Positions 1 to 7,699 are shown, counted from the first letter of the stretch. The stretch: 64,000 bases of DNA from Candidatus Formimonas warabiya (GCF_002777255.1 NZ_CP017634.1:4352903-4416902); one strand, 5' to 3'. Numbers and translations: made by a program. The notes: generated by a model not told the origin, from the letters alone.

Positions 1-722
1 TTGCAAACGGAAATATATATAAGATAAGCAAGGATGGCAAGTATAGGAGTGTCCTATATAACGAGCACGATGTCATACCTCATAAATTGATAATTAAATA
101 TGATAAGATTTTTTTCCAGGATGAGGAGTTTGGTCTATACCAAATGAACTTAGACGGTAAAGAATTAAAAAATATCGTTAATGTGGAAAATATTTCTTCA
201 TGGACAATACTTGACCATGTGATCTACTATAGTGTACCTGAAGAGTTTGACGACAACGGAAATGCAATTAAATCGCCAATATACACGGTAAAGCTGGAGG
301 GGTATGGAAACACCCTTAAAGTTGGCGAAACATCAAAGCTGACTGATGATGGCGGTAATTATATAAATGTTATTTGGTTTGGCGACGGACAGGACCGGGT
401 TTACTATAGCAACATTTCGGACAAAGGCAGATTGTATATGATCAAAGCCGATGGAACCGGAAAAACAAAACTGACGGACCATACGGTAAGCAATATCAGG
501 GTCGGTGGATTCTGGATCTACTATAGTAATAATTCTGACAAATCAAAGCTTTATAGGATAACTATCGTCGGCACAGTGAATTCACGGCTGATTCATGCGT
601 ACACAAAATATATAAATGTTTATAGCGATAATATTTACTATTTGTCAGATAGTAATTCTTCAAAGATTGATAAGTTATACAGGATAAAGACCGACTTATC
701 CGGCAAGATTGAATTCAAATAG
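1..722 (+). CDS. DUF5050-type beta-repeat protein, 5' end outside window
   Basis: The reading frame is open from base 3 and ends with TAG at 720-722, so the gene starts before the window. A TTG at 87 is not a convincing start, because the residues before it (GNIYKISKDG) already match the repeat pattern. The protein is a chain of short units of the type IYYSN..D...LYRIKTDG, seen about five times. This is the pattern of DUF5050 proteins, which are thought to form beta-propeller or solenoid surfaces and are often secreted or spore/cell-wall associated. No catalytic motif is visible. Any signal peptide would lie upstream of the window. Assignment rests on repeat pattern only. Confidence 0.7.
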   Translation, partial: ANGNIYKISKDGKYRSVLYNEHDVIPHKLIIKYDKIFFQDEEFGLYQMNLDGKELKNIVNVENISSWTILDHVIYYSVPEEFDDNGNAIKSPIYTVKLEGYGNTLKVGETSKLTDDGGNYINVIWFGDGQDRVYYSNISDKGRLYMIKADGTGKTKLTDHTVSNIRVGGFWIYYSNNSDKSKLYRITIVGTVNSRLIHAYTKYINVYSDNIYYLSDSNSSKIDKLYRIKTDLSGKIEFK

Positions 723-745
723 GGATTAACTTACGCCTTAAGAAT

Positions 746-818
746 CACGGAATCACGGGGACGATCCTATTGATTCGATTCATTAGAATCAATAGGACCG
801 TCCCCGTGTGATTCCGTG
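746..818. repeat. Long imperfect palindrome of the GGGGACGGTCC family
   Basis: Left arm 746-776 and right arm 786-818 pair over about 30 bases around a short AT loop, with one mismatch and a two-base bulge. The core is CACGGGGACG.TCCTATTGATTC. The same kind of hairpin ends the repeats at 46251-46403 and 56426-56586. It resembles the non-coding palindromic (REP/RAYT-type) elements dispersed in many Peptococcaceae genomes. It could also work as a bidirectional terminator, but there is no clean T-run. Confidence 0.7.
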
Positions 819-966
819 TACTTGGGCAAATCCGGGTTGACACGGGAGGTTCTGCATGCTAAAATTTGATCAAACGATCAATGATTTATTTAAGTGATCA
901 AAAAAACTACGATAAAATGGTAATCCCTTATTTGTATTGATTATGGTAATAATACGGAGGAGAGTA

Positions 967-1989
967 ATGGGAAATAAAATTGCGTCCCAAGACCTATCGA
1001 AGCCCGGGGGGAAGCGGTCCGGGCTCTTCCTTCCACGTACCGCTCCCGTACTCGGGCTGTGCTTCCTCGCTCCGCTGGTGGGAGAGTACCTGCTTGGCAA
1101 CATTTCCATTCAGGATATCTGGGCCTTGCCCTTTCTTGCCCCCATGTACGGAGGCGGTGCGCTTCTCATCCGCGAGACGACGCGCCGTACCGGGCGCGGC
1201 TGGCCGACCATCATTTTCCTTGGCCTGGCCTACGGTTTAATCGAAGCAGGCCTGATTGACCAGTCTCTCTTCAACCCGTCTTTCGAAGGTCACGACTTCC
1301 AGAGTGCTGCGTACATCCCGGTACTGGGCATTAGTGCTTATAATGGGCTGGCTTTTCTCGCCGGACACGCAGTTTGGAGCATCGGGGTGCCCATTGCCCT
1401 GGTCGAGACACTCGTGCCCGGGAGAAGCACAAGACCATGGCTGGGCAAGGCGGGACTGCTAATCACCGGCGGCCTGTATCTCCTTGGTTCTGTTTTCCTC
1501 TTTCGTAACATACAGGAAGAAGAACAATTCCTGGCATCGGCGCCGCAGCTGATTGGGGCGGCCGTTGTTGCCCTGGTACTGATCGGCATTGCCTTCGCAC
1601 TCGGGAGGCGGCCTCACCCGAAGACCGGCGGGCGGACACCCCATTCATGGCAGGTAGGCATACTGTCGTTCGTGATATCCAGCCTCTTCTTCGCGGCAAG
1701 CGAAAGCTGGATGGGCGTGGCTATTAAACTCTTCCTGCTTGCCGTAATCACTGCCCTGATCACCCGATGGTCACGGCGTCAGGGCTGGGGGCCGGCCCAC
1801 CGGCTTGCACTGGCCGGGGGTGCCCTGCTCACCTATGCCTGGGGCGGGTTTATCCTCACGATGCTGCTGGGGCGAACGGAGATTATCCACTTCATCGGCA
1901 ATGGGATCTTTGCCTCCGGCGCGGTGGTGTTGCTGATCATCGCAGCACGCAGAATCTGTCATATTCAGTCTGAAAACATGGAGTTATGA
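967..1989 (+). CDS. Uncharacterised polytopic membrane protein
   Basis: The start is the ATG at 967, preceded by GGAGGAG at the right distance; an in-frame ATG at 937 lacks such a site. The 340-residue product has about eight to nine hydrophobic segments and short basic loops (for example RETTRRTGRGWP near residue 60-70), so it is an inner-membrane protein. I do not recognise a family with a known reaction. The gene is visibly richer in G and C than its neighbours, which suggests acquisition from a high-GC donor. It is followed at 2060 by a TetR-family regulator in the same orientation, a common arrangement for a regulated membrane protein or transporter. Confidence 0.7.
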   Translation: MGNKIASQDLSKPGGKRSGLFLPRTAPVLGLCFLAPLVGEYLLGNISIQDIWALPFLAPMYGGGALLIRETTRRTGRGWPTIIFLGLAYGLIEAGLIDQSLFNPSFEGHDFQSAAYIPVLGISAYNGLAFLAGHAVWSIGVPIALVETLVPGRSTRPWLGKAGLLITGGLYLLGSVFLFRNIQEEEQFLASAPQLIGAAVVALVLIGIAFALGRRPHPKTGGRTPHSWQVGILSFVISSLFFAASESWMGVAIKLFLLAVITALITRWSRRQGWGPAHRLALAGGALLTYAWGGFILTMLLGRTEIIHFIGNGIFASGAVVLLIIAARRICHIQSENMEL

Positions 1990-2059
1990 CGGCAGTCTTT
2001 GTTCTGGTCACACTGCGAAGTAGGATCGGCAGTTTAGAAAAAACACCCGGGGAGAAGAA

Positions 2060-2758
2060 ATGATGAACGAAAAAAAGACGGATGAAAAACTATCCTTCAT
2101 TACCGAGGCAAGACGCGCCCAAATCATCGATGCCGCCATTACCACCCTGGATGAAATCGGTTATGTCAACGCCAGTCTTGCCCAAATAGCAAAAAGAGCC
2201 GGTATCAGTACGGCGCTGATCTCTTACCATTTTAAAGACAAAAATGATCTCATGGACCATACTTTGATGACGCTGTTAGAGGGCGCCACTTCCTATGTAT
2301 TGGACAGGACAAAAGCCGCGAACACGGCCCGGGAGAAACTGCATATATACATTGCATCAAGCCTTGCGCACCAGGGCACCCATCCCAAGCACAATACCGC
2401 CCTCCTGGAGATTATATTTAATGCCCGCACATCCGAGAACGTTCCTTATTATAAGTTGGGCGACAACGAAGAGGAACCGGTGATCCTTGAGCTTCAGCAG
2501 ATATTGCGCGATGGCCAAACCAAAGGTGAATTTGGGGAGTTCAATGTTTACGTCATGGCCAATGCCATCCAGGGAGCGATTGGGGAATATCTGTTTAACC
2601 GGAATATTGCTGCAAAGGCGGACCTGGAATCCTATTGCGCCGAACTGATCAAAATATTTGATAAAGCAACATCTCCGGACCGATTTATCCAGTCTTACAT
2701 GGATAGAAGCGATTCTGACAAAGAAAAAAACCGACCCTTCCATCCGGTTCAACGATGA
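2060..2758 (+). CDS. TetR/AcrR-family transcriptional regulator
   Basis: This 232-residue protein has the TetR N-terminal DNA-binding domain at about residues 17-65: RRAQIIDAAITTLDEIGY, then a helix-turn-helix ending in STALISYHFKDKNDL. The C-terminal helical part is the ligand-binding and dimerisation domain. Two adjacent ATGs (2060, 2063) follow GGGGAGAAG; the second has the better spacing. It sits 70 bases downstream of the membrane protein gene at 967-1989, so it probably controls that gene or is co-transcribed with it. The ligand cannot be told from sequence. Confidence 0.9.
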   Translation: MMNEKKTDEKLSFITEARRAQIIDAAITTLDEIGYVNASLAQIAKRAGISTALISYHFKDKNDLMDHTLMTLLEGATSYVLDRTKAANTAREKLHIYIASSLAHQGTHPKHNTALLEIIFNARTSENVPYYKLGDNEEEPVILELQQILRDGQTKGEFGEFNVYVMANAIQGAIGEYLFNRNIAAKADLESYCAELIKIFDKATSPDRFIQSYMDRSDSDKEKNRPFHPVQR

Positions 2759-2904
2759 AAAGAGGGGTAAAATCAGACCTGATGTTGCAGGCATAAGGGT
2801 ACACAGGGAACACGTATATTTAATACCCAAGGGGAGTAATCTGCCTTTTATCCCCAAAGGGAAAGTGTTTTGATTTAGCTAAACTGAAAGTATATGGAGT
2901 GGTT

Positions 2905-3060
2905 ATGATGAAGAAGAAAAAAGTTAAATTGGTACAAGGACCAAGAAATTTCTGGACCATTAATCCCAAGACCCGGGTGCATGATAATGACATTAAAAGG
3001 AACAAAAAGAAGCTGCGGGAGGAAGGGAAGAAAATAGCCAAGGATTTGGGGGATTCTTAA
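2905..3060 (+). CDS. Small basic protein (51 aa)
   Basis: ATG at 2905 (or 2908) follows a GGAGTGG site and the frame closes at TAA 3058-3060. The product is strongly basic, with lysine-rich ends and a central block GPRNFWTINPKTRVHDND that looks conserved rather than random. It is hydrophilic and has no signal peptide or Cys motif. Function unknown; the basic composition would fit nucleic-acid or spore association, but that is only inference. Confidence 0.5.
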   Translation: MMKKKKVKLVQGPRNFWTINPKTRVHDNDIKRNKKKLREEGKKIAKDLGDS

Positions 3061-3131
3061 ATTTTGGTTTTTGACTTTGGATATTCTGTTTTGCTGCATT
3101 CACCCCAAATATATTAGAAACTGAGCAGCGA

Positions 3132-3509
3132 TCAACTAGGTTCGGAACCTATTTGATGGCCAAGAATCTCTTCGATCCTCTTTTGGATTTTTCCCAGGTC
3201 CAGCCCTGCTTCTTTTTTTATACTATTCCTGAGCATGGAGCCAATTTTATCAATATCATCAAGAATATCCTGGAGCAACTCAAAGGCAGCTATCGCCTCC
3301 AGGGTTTCCCGAGGGGTTTCAACAATGTTGGAAACAATGGCATTTTCCGTGCGGGACGCAGTGATTGGATATGGGACTTCTTCCACATATACCTTAGTTC
3401 TGCGACCAGGACCCCTTTCATCTTCAATTGGTTCCAGTGCGATTATTTTATCTGAACGAACAAATTTACCGTAACCAAGGGGTACAATATAATTTTCTCG
3501 AATTTCCAA
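3132..3509 (-). CDS. RemA-like (DUF370) regulatory protein with C-terminal extension
   Basis: Start is TTG at 3509, placed 7 bases after GGAGGG. Residues 8-65 (YIVPLGYGKFVRSDKIIAL, then GPGRRTKVYVEE and a later beta strand) match the DUF370/RemA pattern in which a small beta-rich protein with a GRRT basic motif binds DNA. Bacillus RemA is about 85-90 residues and activates biofilm-matrix operons. This protein is 125 residues; residues 75-125 form a predicted helical or coiled-coil tail (LLQDILDDIDKIGSMLRN). Another RemA-family subgroup is possible. It lies beside spore-coat-type genes on the same strand. Confidence 0.6.
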   Translation of the reverse strand: MEIRENYIVPLGYGKFVRSDKIIALEPIEDERGPGRRTKVYVEEVPYPITASRTENAIVSNIVETPRETLEAIAAFELLQDILDDIDKIGSMLRNSIKKEAGLDLGKIQKRIEEILGHQIGSEPS

Positions 3510-3537
3510 AAAGATTCCCTCCTTGAGACAAAACTAA

Positions 3538-3618
3538 TTAGTTGGAGCTTTCTAATCCCGTATCAATAAGGACCCACTCACCAGTTTCTGAATTAGAACC
3601 ACCCACAATAAAAGCGTT
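3538..3618 (-). pseudogene. Remnant of metallo-beta-lactamase-fold hydrolase N-terminus
   Basis: On the minus strand, the 26 codons from 3618 down to a TAA at 3538 read NAFIVGGSNSETGEWVLIDT followed by GLESSN. This is the hallmark first beta hairpin of MBL-fold hydrolases (NAF/Y.V......VLIDTG). The HxHxDH metal-binding core is absent and the frame stops at once, just before the ribosome site of the RemA-like gene. It appears to be a deletion scar that brought the RemA-like gene next to the preceding region. Confidence 0.6.
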
Positions 3619-3626
3619 TTAAAGCA

Positions 3627-3701
3627 TTAGTATATCTGAATAATTGCTTGAGATGTGGTTGTCATTTGCGATAACTGATTGACCATCTCATTAATCATCA
3701 T
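3627..3701 (-). CDS. Possible 24-residue peptide ORF
   Basis: ATG-ATG at 3701/3698 lies five bases after a clean GGAGG (minus strand) and encodes MMINEMVNQLSQMTTTSQAI plus four residues before TAA. The ribosome site is good but the ORF is short and has no recognised family. It may be the start of a gene truncated by the same deletion that left the MBL scrap at 3538-3618. Confidence 0.3.
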   Translation of the reverse strand: MMINEMVNQLSQMTTTSQAIIQIY

Positions 3702-3730
3702 AAGGCCTCCAGTCGAATATTATTAAACGA

Positions 3731-3748
3731 CCCCGGTACAAACCGGGG
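3731..3748 (-). terminator. Hairpin after coat-protein genes
   Basis: CCCCGG-N6-CCGGGG with a short T-containing tail on the minus strand, just beyond the stop at 3756 of the CotF-like gene. Confidence 0.5.
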
Positions 3749-3755
3749 TGTTCCG

Positions 3756-4055
3756 TTAAGCGTGTTTTGAGGTAACTTTTGTGGAGTCGGATACTACCTC
3801 TTGTAATTGACTCTTTGGGTCGCCATAAGCTTGATACCAGCCGCGTTCAATTGCAAGATTTGTCAGAGCCTCATGGGATTGGGTAATTTGTGTGCAGAAC
3901 CCTGAAAAAAGGTGGCGCACTTCCGGTGTGGCTGATTCCAACGTTGCCATTAAGTAACCGGATGCAGATGCTTTTGAACTCCCCATCATGCTTAAAGCTA
4001 CATACTTGTCATCAGTTAATGAATTATTTCCGAAAAGGTCTTTCATCGGTCCCAA
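3756..4055 (-). CDS. CotF-family spore coat protein
   Basis: The start is TTG at 4055, seven bases after GGAGGTG; an upstream in-frame TTG at 4073 would include the ribosome site itself. The roughly 99-residue product has the Coat F helical-bundle pattern (DKYVALSMMGSSKASASGY ... HEALTNLAIERGWYQAY). CotF proteins are structural components of the endospore coat. The stop of the upstream gene (4057-4059) is one base away, so the pair is translationally coupled with the gene at 4057-4275. Confidence 0.75.
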   Translation of the reverse strand: MGPMKDLFGNNSLTDDKYVALSMMGSSKASASGYLMATLESATPEVRHLFSGFCTQITQSHEALTNLAIERGWYQAYGDPKSQLQEVVSDSTKVTSKHA

Positions 4056-4056
4056 T

Positions 4057-4275
4057 TTATTGCACCTCCCCAAGAGAAACTACTTGATTTTCCTGTAGAA
4101 ACTGTTGCATAGATCTAATCCTTGCTTCAGCAGTCTGGATTCCGGACTCACAGGCACTTTTCAGTTTTTGATCGGAGATCAGCGGTTGCATAGTTTTTAG
4201 GCTAACCAGTCCAGTAGTTTCAGCTGTTAACATTTCTCTAAGAGAAAGCATTTCTCCCGGTGTTAAATCACGCAT
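4057..4275 (-). CDS. Small spore coat-like protein (72 aa)
   Basis: ATG at 4275 follows GGGAGGAATTTT. The product is a single helical hairpin (LSLREMLTAETTGLVSLKTM ... EARIRSMQQFLQEN), the shape of the small partner proteins that precede CotF-family genes in Clostridia. It is coupled to the CotF-like gene downstream. The broken gene at 6139-6340 encodes a related protein of the same size. Confidence 0.65.
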   Translation of the reverse strand: MRDLTPGEMLSLREMLTAETTGLVSLKTMQPLISDQKLKSACESGIQTAEARIRSMQQFLQENQVVSLGEVQ

Positions 4276-4559
4276 AAAATTCCTCCCTAATCATGATGAA
4301 GATATTTTTCCCTTCAAACCATAAACCATTCTATACAATTTTTGGAAGGCAACGACTCTATTTTAATAAAAAATCTAAAGTTTTAGTTACCATGTTCTTA
4401 AAATCACTAACATGCTTGATGATTGGCATGCTCAAAAAATATAATATTTTCATATTATATTTTTATATTAATTACCTCGCCTCCCTATAAATAAGAAGTC
4501 CCCGTGATCAAACGGAGACTTCCTTTTTATTACCTTACCAATTAAATCGGCTAACCTTA
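4276..4559. other. Gene-poor AT-rich spacer
   Basis: Between the small coat gene and the zinc-ribbon gene I see only AT-rich sequence and the hairpin at 4495-4522. A plus-strand ORF here has no ribosome site and an unlikely Phe/Ile/Tyr-rich composition. Confidence 0.5.
4495..4529 (-). terminator. Bidirectional hairpin
   Basis: GAAGTCCCCGT / ACGGAGACTTC stem (one mismatch) with T-rich flanks on both sides. It lies just downstream of the zinc-ribbon gene (stop at 4560). Confidence 0.6.
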
Positions 4560-4730
4560 TTAATAATCCTCGTTGGACCCGTCCACTAGCTTACAGGAAT
4601 CAGTATTGCAAGAATTACCACAAACAGGACAGGTGGAATTTCCGTTGTCCTCCGGCTCAAACATGCGACCGCATTTGGAACATTTGTAAAATAGCTCAGT
4701 ATTATCCGCTATTTCGTACTGGTCCGCCAT
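4560..4730 (-). CDS. Small zinc-ribbon / rubredoxin-like protein (56 aa)
   Basis: ATG at 4730 follows a GAGGTACGAG site and ends at TAA 4560-4562. The 56 residues contain YKCSKCGRMF and, about 13 residues later, CPVCGNS, i.e. two CxxC knuckles that would bind one zinc or iron. This is the layout of short rubredoxin-like zinc ribbons found beside manganese-catalase genes. The gene lies directly downstream of the Mn-catalase on the same strand, with only 34 bases between them, so they are probably co-transcribed. Confidence 0.65.
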   Translation of the reverse strand: MADQYEIADNTELFYKCSKCGRMFEPEDNGNSTCPVCGNSCNTDSCKLVDGSNEDY

Positions 4731-4764
4731 CTCGTACCTCCCTCAACGGGTCTTAGCAGAATCT

Positions 4765-5454
4765 CTAATGTTGGGGCGGGTTCTGGGGCTCGTTAAAGGA
4801 AGGATGCTGGGGGTTATGCAATTGATTTCCAATGAAATTTCCCGGGGTGGATAGATTAAAGTATAACCGGGCATCCTTATCAACGCCCCAGTCCCGGTTA
4901 GAACCGGTATCCTCGATCTTTTGGAAACAATCCCGGAACATGGTATTGTGGGCTTCTTCTCTGTTAAGTAAGAAATCGATCATTTGCCGGACATGTTTGT
5001 CATTTATTTGCCTGTGCAGATATTCATAAACCACCTTTGCCCTTTGTTCCGCAGCAATGTTGGAGAGCAAATCGGCCGGGAGGTCACCGGTAACATTTAC
5101 GTAAGCCGCCGTCCAAAGTTCTCCTGAAGCATTCGTAAGCATGGGATTTAAACCTGATAAGACGTGTGCTTCAATATTGCCGATAGAAGCAGCCGGCGCT
5201 TGAAGATCATGACCGTTTAACATGTTAATGGCGGTAGCAACCATTTCCATGTGGCTCAGTTCTTCGGACGCAATGTCTAAAAAAATGTCCTTGATCGCCT
5301 GATCCTTGATGCGGAAGCTTTGGGAAATATACTGCATCGCTGCTTTCAGTTCACCCTGAGGTCCACCCAGCTGCTCTTGAAGCATGACAGCATACGTGGG
5401 GTTCGGCCTCTCAACATTGACAATCTCCAAAAGCTGTTTTTCATGTTTAAACAT
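4765..5454 (-). CDS. Manganese catalase family protein (CotJC-type)
   Basis: ATG at 5454 has an excellent GGAGG site. The 229-residue product is a ferritin-like four-helix protein. Metal ligands are recognisable: E in GGPQGELKAAMQY, E..H in ASEELSHMEMVATAI, the later AEQRAKVVYEYL and REEAHNTMF (E..H). Length and sequence fit the Mn-catalase/CotJC family, which disproportionates hydrogen peroxide and in spore-formers is part of the coat. Its neighbours (coat proteins, zinc ribbon, DUF2512 protein) support a spore role. A second, unrelated peroxide-removing enzyme, KatG, is 3 kb away. Confidence 0.85.
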   Translation of the reverse strand: MFKHEKQLLEIVNVERPNPTYAVMLQEQLGGPQGELKAAMQYISQSFRIKDQAIKDIFLDIASEELSHMEMVATAINMLNGHDLQAPAASIGNIEAHVLSGLNPMLTNASGELWTAAYVNVTGDLPADLLSNIAAEQRAKVVYEYLHRQINDKHVRQMIDFLLNREEAHNTMFRDCFQKIEDTGSNRDWGVDKDARLYFNLSTPGNFIGNQLHNPQHPSFNEPQNPPQH

Positions 5455-5521
5455 CCAAATTACCTCCTGCAGTCTTTTTAGATAGAATCCTCTATCACTG
5501 GTATCCGGGACTTAGAGAAAT

Positions 5522-5543
5522 AGGTGCCCTCGACCAGGCACCT
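5522..5543 (-). promoter_or_regulatory. Hairpin in the Mn-catalase leader
   Basis: AGGTGCC / GGCACCT perfect 7-bp stem about 70 bases before the catalase start. It could be a leader hairpin or a second terminator for the DUF2512 gene. Confidence 0.35.
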
Positions 5544-5640
5544 ATTCCTCAAAAACAGAGAAGTATAACTTGCACCACGTTATTATTTTTACTCAAAATA
5601 ATTTAGTTATGCAAAAAATTCAGCCGGAAAAAGTACAAAA

Positions 5641-5661
5641 CCTGCAAGGGGCACTTGCAGG
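5641..5661 (-). terminator. Terminator of the DUF2512 gene
   Basis: CCTGCAAG / CTTGCAGG perfect stem followed on the minus strand by a T-rich run, 30 bases beyond the DUF2512 stop. Confidence 0.7.
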
Positions 5662-5690
5662 CCTTGTAAACTGAAAGGAGACAACCAGAT

Positions 5691-6050
5691 CTATTTAGCC
5701 GATAAAAAATTTGGAACAAGTTTATGGAAAAACCATTCCCCTGCAGCCAGAACCAGGGCTGCCAGTGCTGCATCAAAAAAGGAAATTTCCGCGTTTCTGT
5801 ATACCCAATCAAAGGCATATATTGTGACCAGTGCCAGACCAAAATCTGCGACGGTAGCAATTGTATTGTTTGACATGGGAAGAATCAAAAGATCCCCTAT
5901 TAGGTAGGCCAAGACCGTGACAACTACACTGACGATAAGAATCTGCCCAAAAGTTAAATCAGAAAGTAAGTTCAATACTATCTCCAGAGCTATAGCAATG
6001 ATGCCAAATTTGATTAAGACCGCGGTAAGATGTTTCAATCTACTTTTCAC
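5691..6050 (-). CDS. DUF2512 (YndM-like) membrane protein
   Basis: ATG at 6050 follows TTAGGAGGTG. The 119 residues hold four hydrophobic segments with the pattern of DUF2512/YndM proteins (LKHLTAVLIKFG at the N-terminus, YLIGDLLILP in the second segment, and a C-terminal FFHKLVPN). The family is restricted largely to spore-forming Firmicutes and is of unknown function. It is a monocistronic gene with its own terminator. Confidence 0.75.
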   Translation of the reverse strand: MKSRLKHLTAVLIKFGIIAIALEIVLNLLSDLTFGQILIVSVVVTVLAYLIGDLLILPMSNNTIATVADFGLALVTIYAFDWVYRNAEISFFDAALAALVLAAGEWFFHKLVPNFLSAK

Positions 6051-6138
6051 CTCCTAATTCTTGGGTATAAGTTACCCTGAGAAAAAGAATAATATTCAGG
6101 GAAAACAAATAACCCCCCAAAAAGGAGGTGAAATATGC

Positions 6139-6340
6139 ATGCCGTCCCAAAACTTAGCTCTTCATGAAATGCTCGAGCTCCATGAGATCTAAATTTAAAA
6201 CTACCTGCATTAACAAGTCGGCGGCCATGGCCAATATTACCAACGATCAGCAGTTGCGGTCACTATTACAACAGGATGTGGAGAACGGTAAAACACAGAT
6301 TAGTAATCTAATCATGATGATCCAAGGAAAACAATTTTAG
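6139..6340 (+). pseudogene. Broken small spore coat gene (frameshifted)
   Basis: A strong AAAGGAGGTG is followed at 8 bases by ATG 6139, giving MPSQNLALHEMLELHEI and then TAA. In a shifted frame the same protein goes on (KFKTTCINKSAAMANIT ... SNLIMMIQGKQF) to TAG at 6338-6340. The span of 202 bases is two short of an intact 67-codon frame; two missing bases near 6190-6200 explain both breaks. The complete product would match the small coat-like protein at 4057-4275 in size and helical pattern. Either a recent pseudogene or a sequencing error. Its end overlaps the convergent DUF5714 gene by 29 bases. Confidence 0.65.
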
Positions 6341-7145
6341 GAAGGATACTGCCTGCCTCATCCAGCTTATAATATGGGCATTTCTCCATTCGGCAGCCGT
6401 GAGGATGGCGTGCCGTATAGGTGCAGTCCATGTTTTTGTCTGCACTGGCTAAGGAAACATTAAAGAACCTTTGCGCGTATTCAACAGCCTTATCCAGAGA
6501 AACCCTGACAAAGGCCTTACAGCAGCACGGGCCAGTAAGCGAGGAGATGGCATGAATGATATCCCCAACAACGGTCATGGTCTGAGATGTTTCCTGGTCT
6601 TTGGGACACGCTGCTCCTAGTATAACGCTAAAACAGGCTCCGATGGCCGGAGCAATGCCGCAGACGCCAGTTAATCCGCAATATCCGCCAATAGCTTGTT
6701 TTTTCGTTCTTTGCAAGGCCTCCCGGATATGATCGTTGGTTACTTTTAGTGTTCCTTCGTTTTTAAGTGAAATAAGGAATGCTCCAGCGGCGATCCAGGC
6801 ATTTTCACAACCCAACATGGGGACCCTTTTATGACGCATCAACTGCTCTGCAATCGTAAAGGGATTCTTTTCAGATGACGTTTCAATATTATGTAAAATA
6901 AATTCAAAAAGATCTTTTCCGTGGCAATCGTCACACACATAATGCTCACTTGGACAACAAATGTTCCCAATTTCCGTTTTTCCACATTTATTACAGGTCA
7001 TTTCCCTGCCCATGCTTAAGTATGCCAGCGGCTGACCGCAAATTTGACAATGCTCCGTATTGATCTCCATAGGATGCTGACCAGCATCTTTCTTCGGTCC
7101 TCAGCAACTTTCTGCGGTATGAGCAGCGTTTGACATTTCAACCAT
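6312..7145 (-). CDS. DUF5714 protein, probable selenoprotein (UGA at codon 15)
   Basis: An ATG at 7070 opens a 252-residue frame, but it has no ribosome site. Upstream in the same frame, ATG 7145 (after GCGGTGAT) starts MVEMSNAAHTAESC, then TGA at 7101-7103, then GPKKDAGQHP running straight into the 7070 frame. Reading UGA as selenocysteine gives 277 residues with a vicinal Cys14-Sec15. A hairpin at 7073-7088 fits a bacterial SECIS. The rest has a zinc-ribbon N-terminus (CQICGQPL ... CNKCGK) and the Cys-rich DUF5714 domain (GYCGLTGVCGIAPAIG, GPCCCKAF, HGCRMEKCPYY). DUF5714 has no established reaction; its cysteines suggest metal or redox chemistry. It lies 62 bases after the extended ArsR gene. 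Alternative: UGA is a real stop and translation starts at 7070. Confidence 0.75.
7073..7088 (-). promoter_or_regulatory. Candidate bacterial SECIS hairpin
   Basis: On the coding (minus) strand GATGCT-GGTC-AGCATC forms a perfect 6-bp stem. The GGU of the loop is the seventh codon after UGA, the same spacing as in E. coli fdhF, whose apical part reads UGC-AGGUCU-GCA against UGC-UGGUCA-GCA here. Bacterial SECIS elements bind SelB through such a loop. Confidence 0.65.
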
Positions 7146-7207
7146 AACAATCACCGCGCCTTTCTCTTTCTGTAATTAGGGAAACTACAACAGGATTAAA
7201 TCACTAT

Positions 7208-7492
7208 TCACCGTCGGATAGTCCGCAAAAAACTTCTAGAGTCTTGTATAATCTTCCAGATTACCGGGTTAATTACTCAGTAATAATTAAAGCTTGCACG
7301 ACTTTCCGCACGCGTTATCCCAATCTTGGTTAAGACCTTTAAATGGTGCGATGCCAAGGGCTGCGAAAGACCAGCTAACTTCGCAATATCATTGACGCTT
7401 TTGCATTCTAAAGAAAGGACTTCGAGTATCTTTAGCCTGTTAGCGTCTGCCAAAGCTTTAAAAAATGTTTGCTCTTCGATGTAATTTCCCAT
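7208..7492 (-). CDS. ArsR/SmtB-family regulator with in-frame UGA (codon 72)
   Basis: ATG at 7492 follows an AGGTG site. Residues 1-71 hold the ArsR winged helix-turn-helix (FKALADANRLKILEVLS ... LSQPLASHHLKVLTKIGI). The frame meets TGA at 7277-7279 right after SFNYY, then continues for 22 plausible codons (VINPVIWKIIQDSRSFLRTI) to a second TGA at 7208. With the UGA decoded the protein is 94 residues, the normal ArsR length; without it the second wing strand and dimerisation helix are lost. A UAAUC-UGGAA-GAUUA hairpin starts 13 bases after the UGA, with its loop at codon +7. So it is either a selenoprotein, a nonsense-truncated regulator, or a short functional form. It likely regulates the DUF5714 gene in the same transcript. 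Confidence 0.65.
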
Positions 7493-7672
7493 ATATACAC
7501 CTGTTCATTTTTTTTTAAGAATAACATAAACGATTGTTTATATCAATGATTATTTATATAGAAAAATAGCTTGTATGACCCAACTAAGCTGAGGTTAATA
7601 AAGCCTTCGGAAAAAGTATCTTAATTTGACAGAGTCATACCTTAGAAGGTAGAGGATTCATTGAACAAAAAT

Positions 7673-7699
7673 GGAAGGGGCAGAAAATCTACCCCTTCC
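7673..7699 (-). terminator. Terminator downstream of katG
   Basis: GGAAGGGG-N11-CCCCTTCC perfect stem followed on the minus strand by ATTTTTG. Confidence 0.75.

Noticed and set aside
2357..2857. 166-codon minus-strand ORF over the TetR gene
   Set aside because: Antisense to a clear TetR-family protein and without a start signal.
4293..4490. 65-codon plus-strand ORF
   Set aside because: No ribosome site; composition typical of translated AT-rich spacer.
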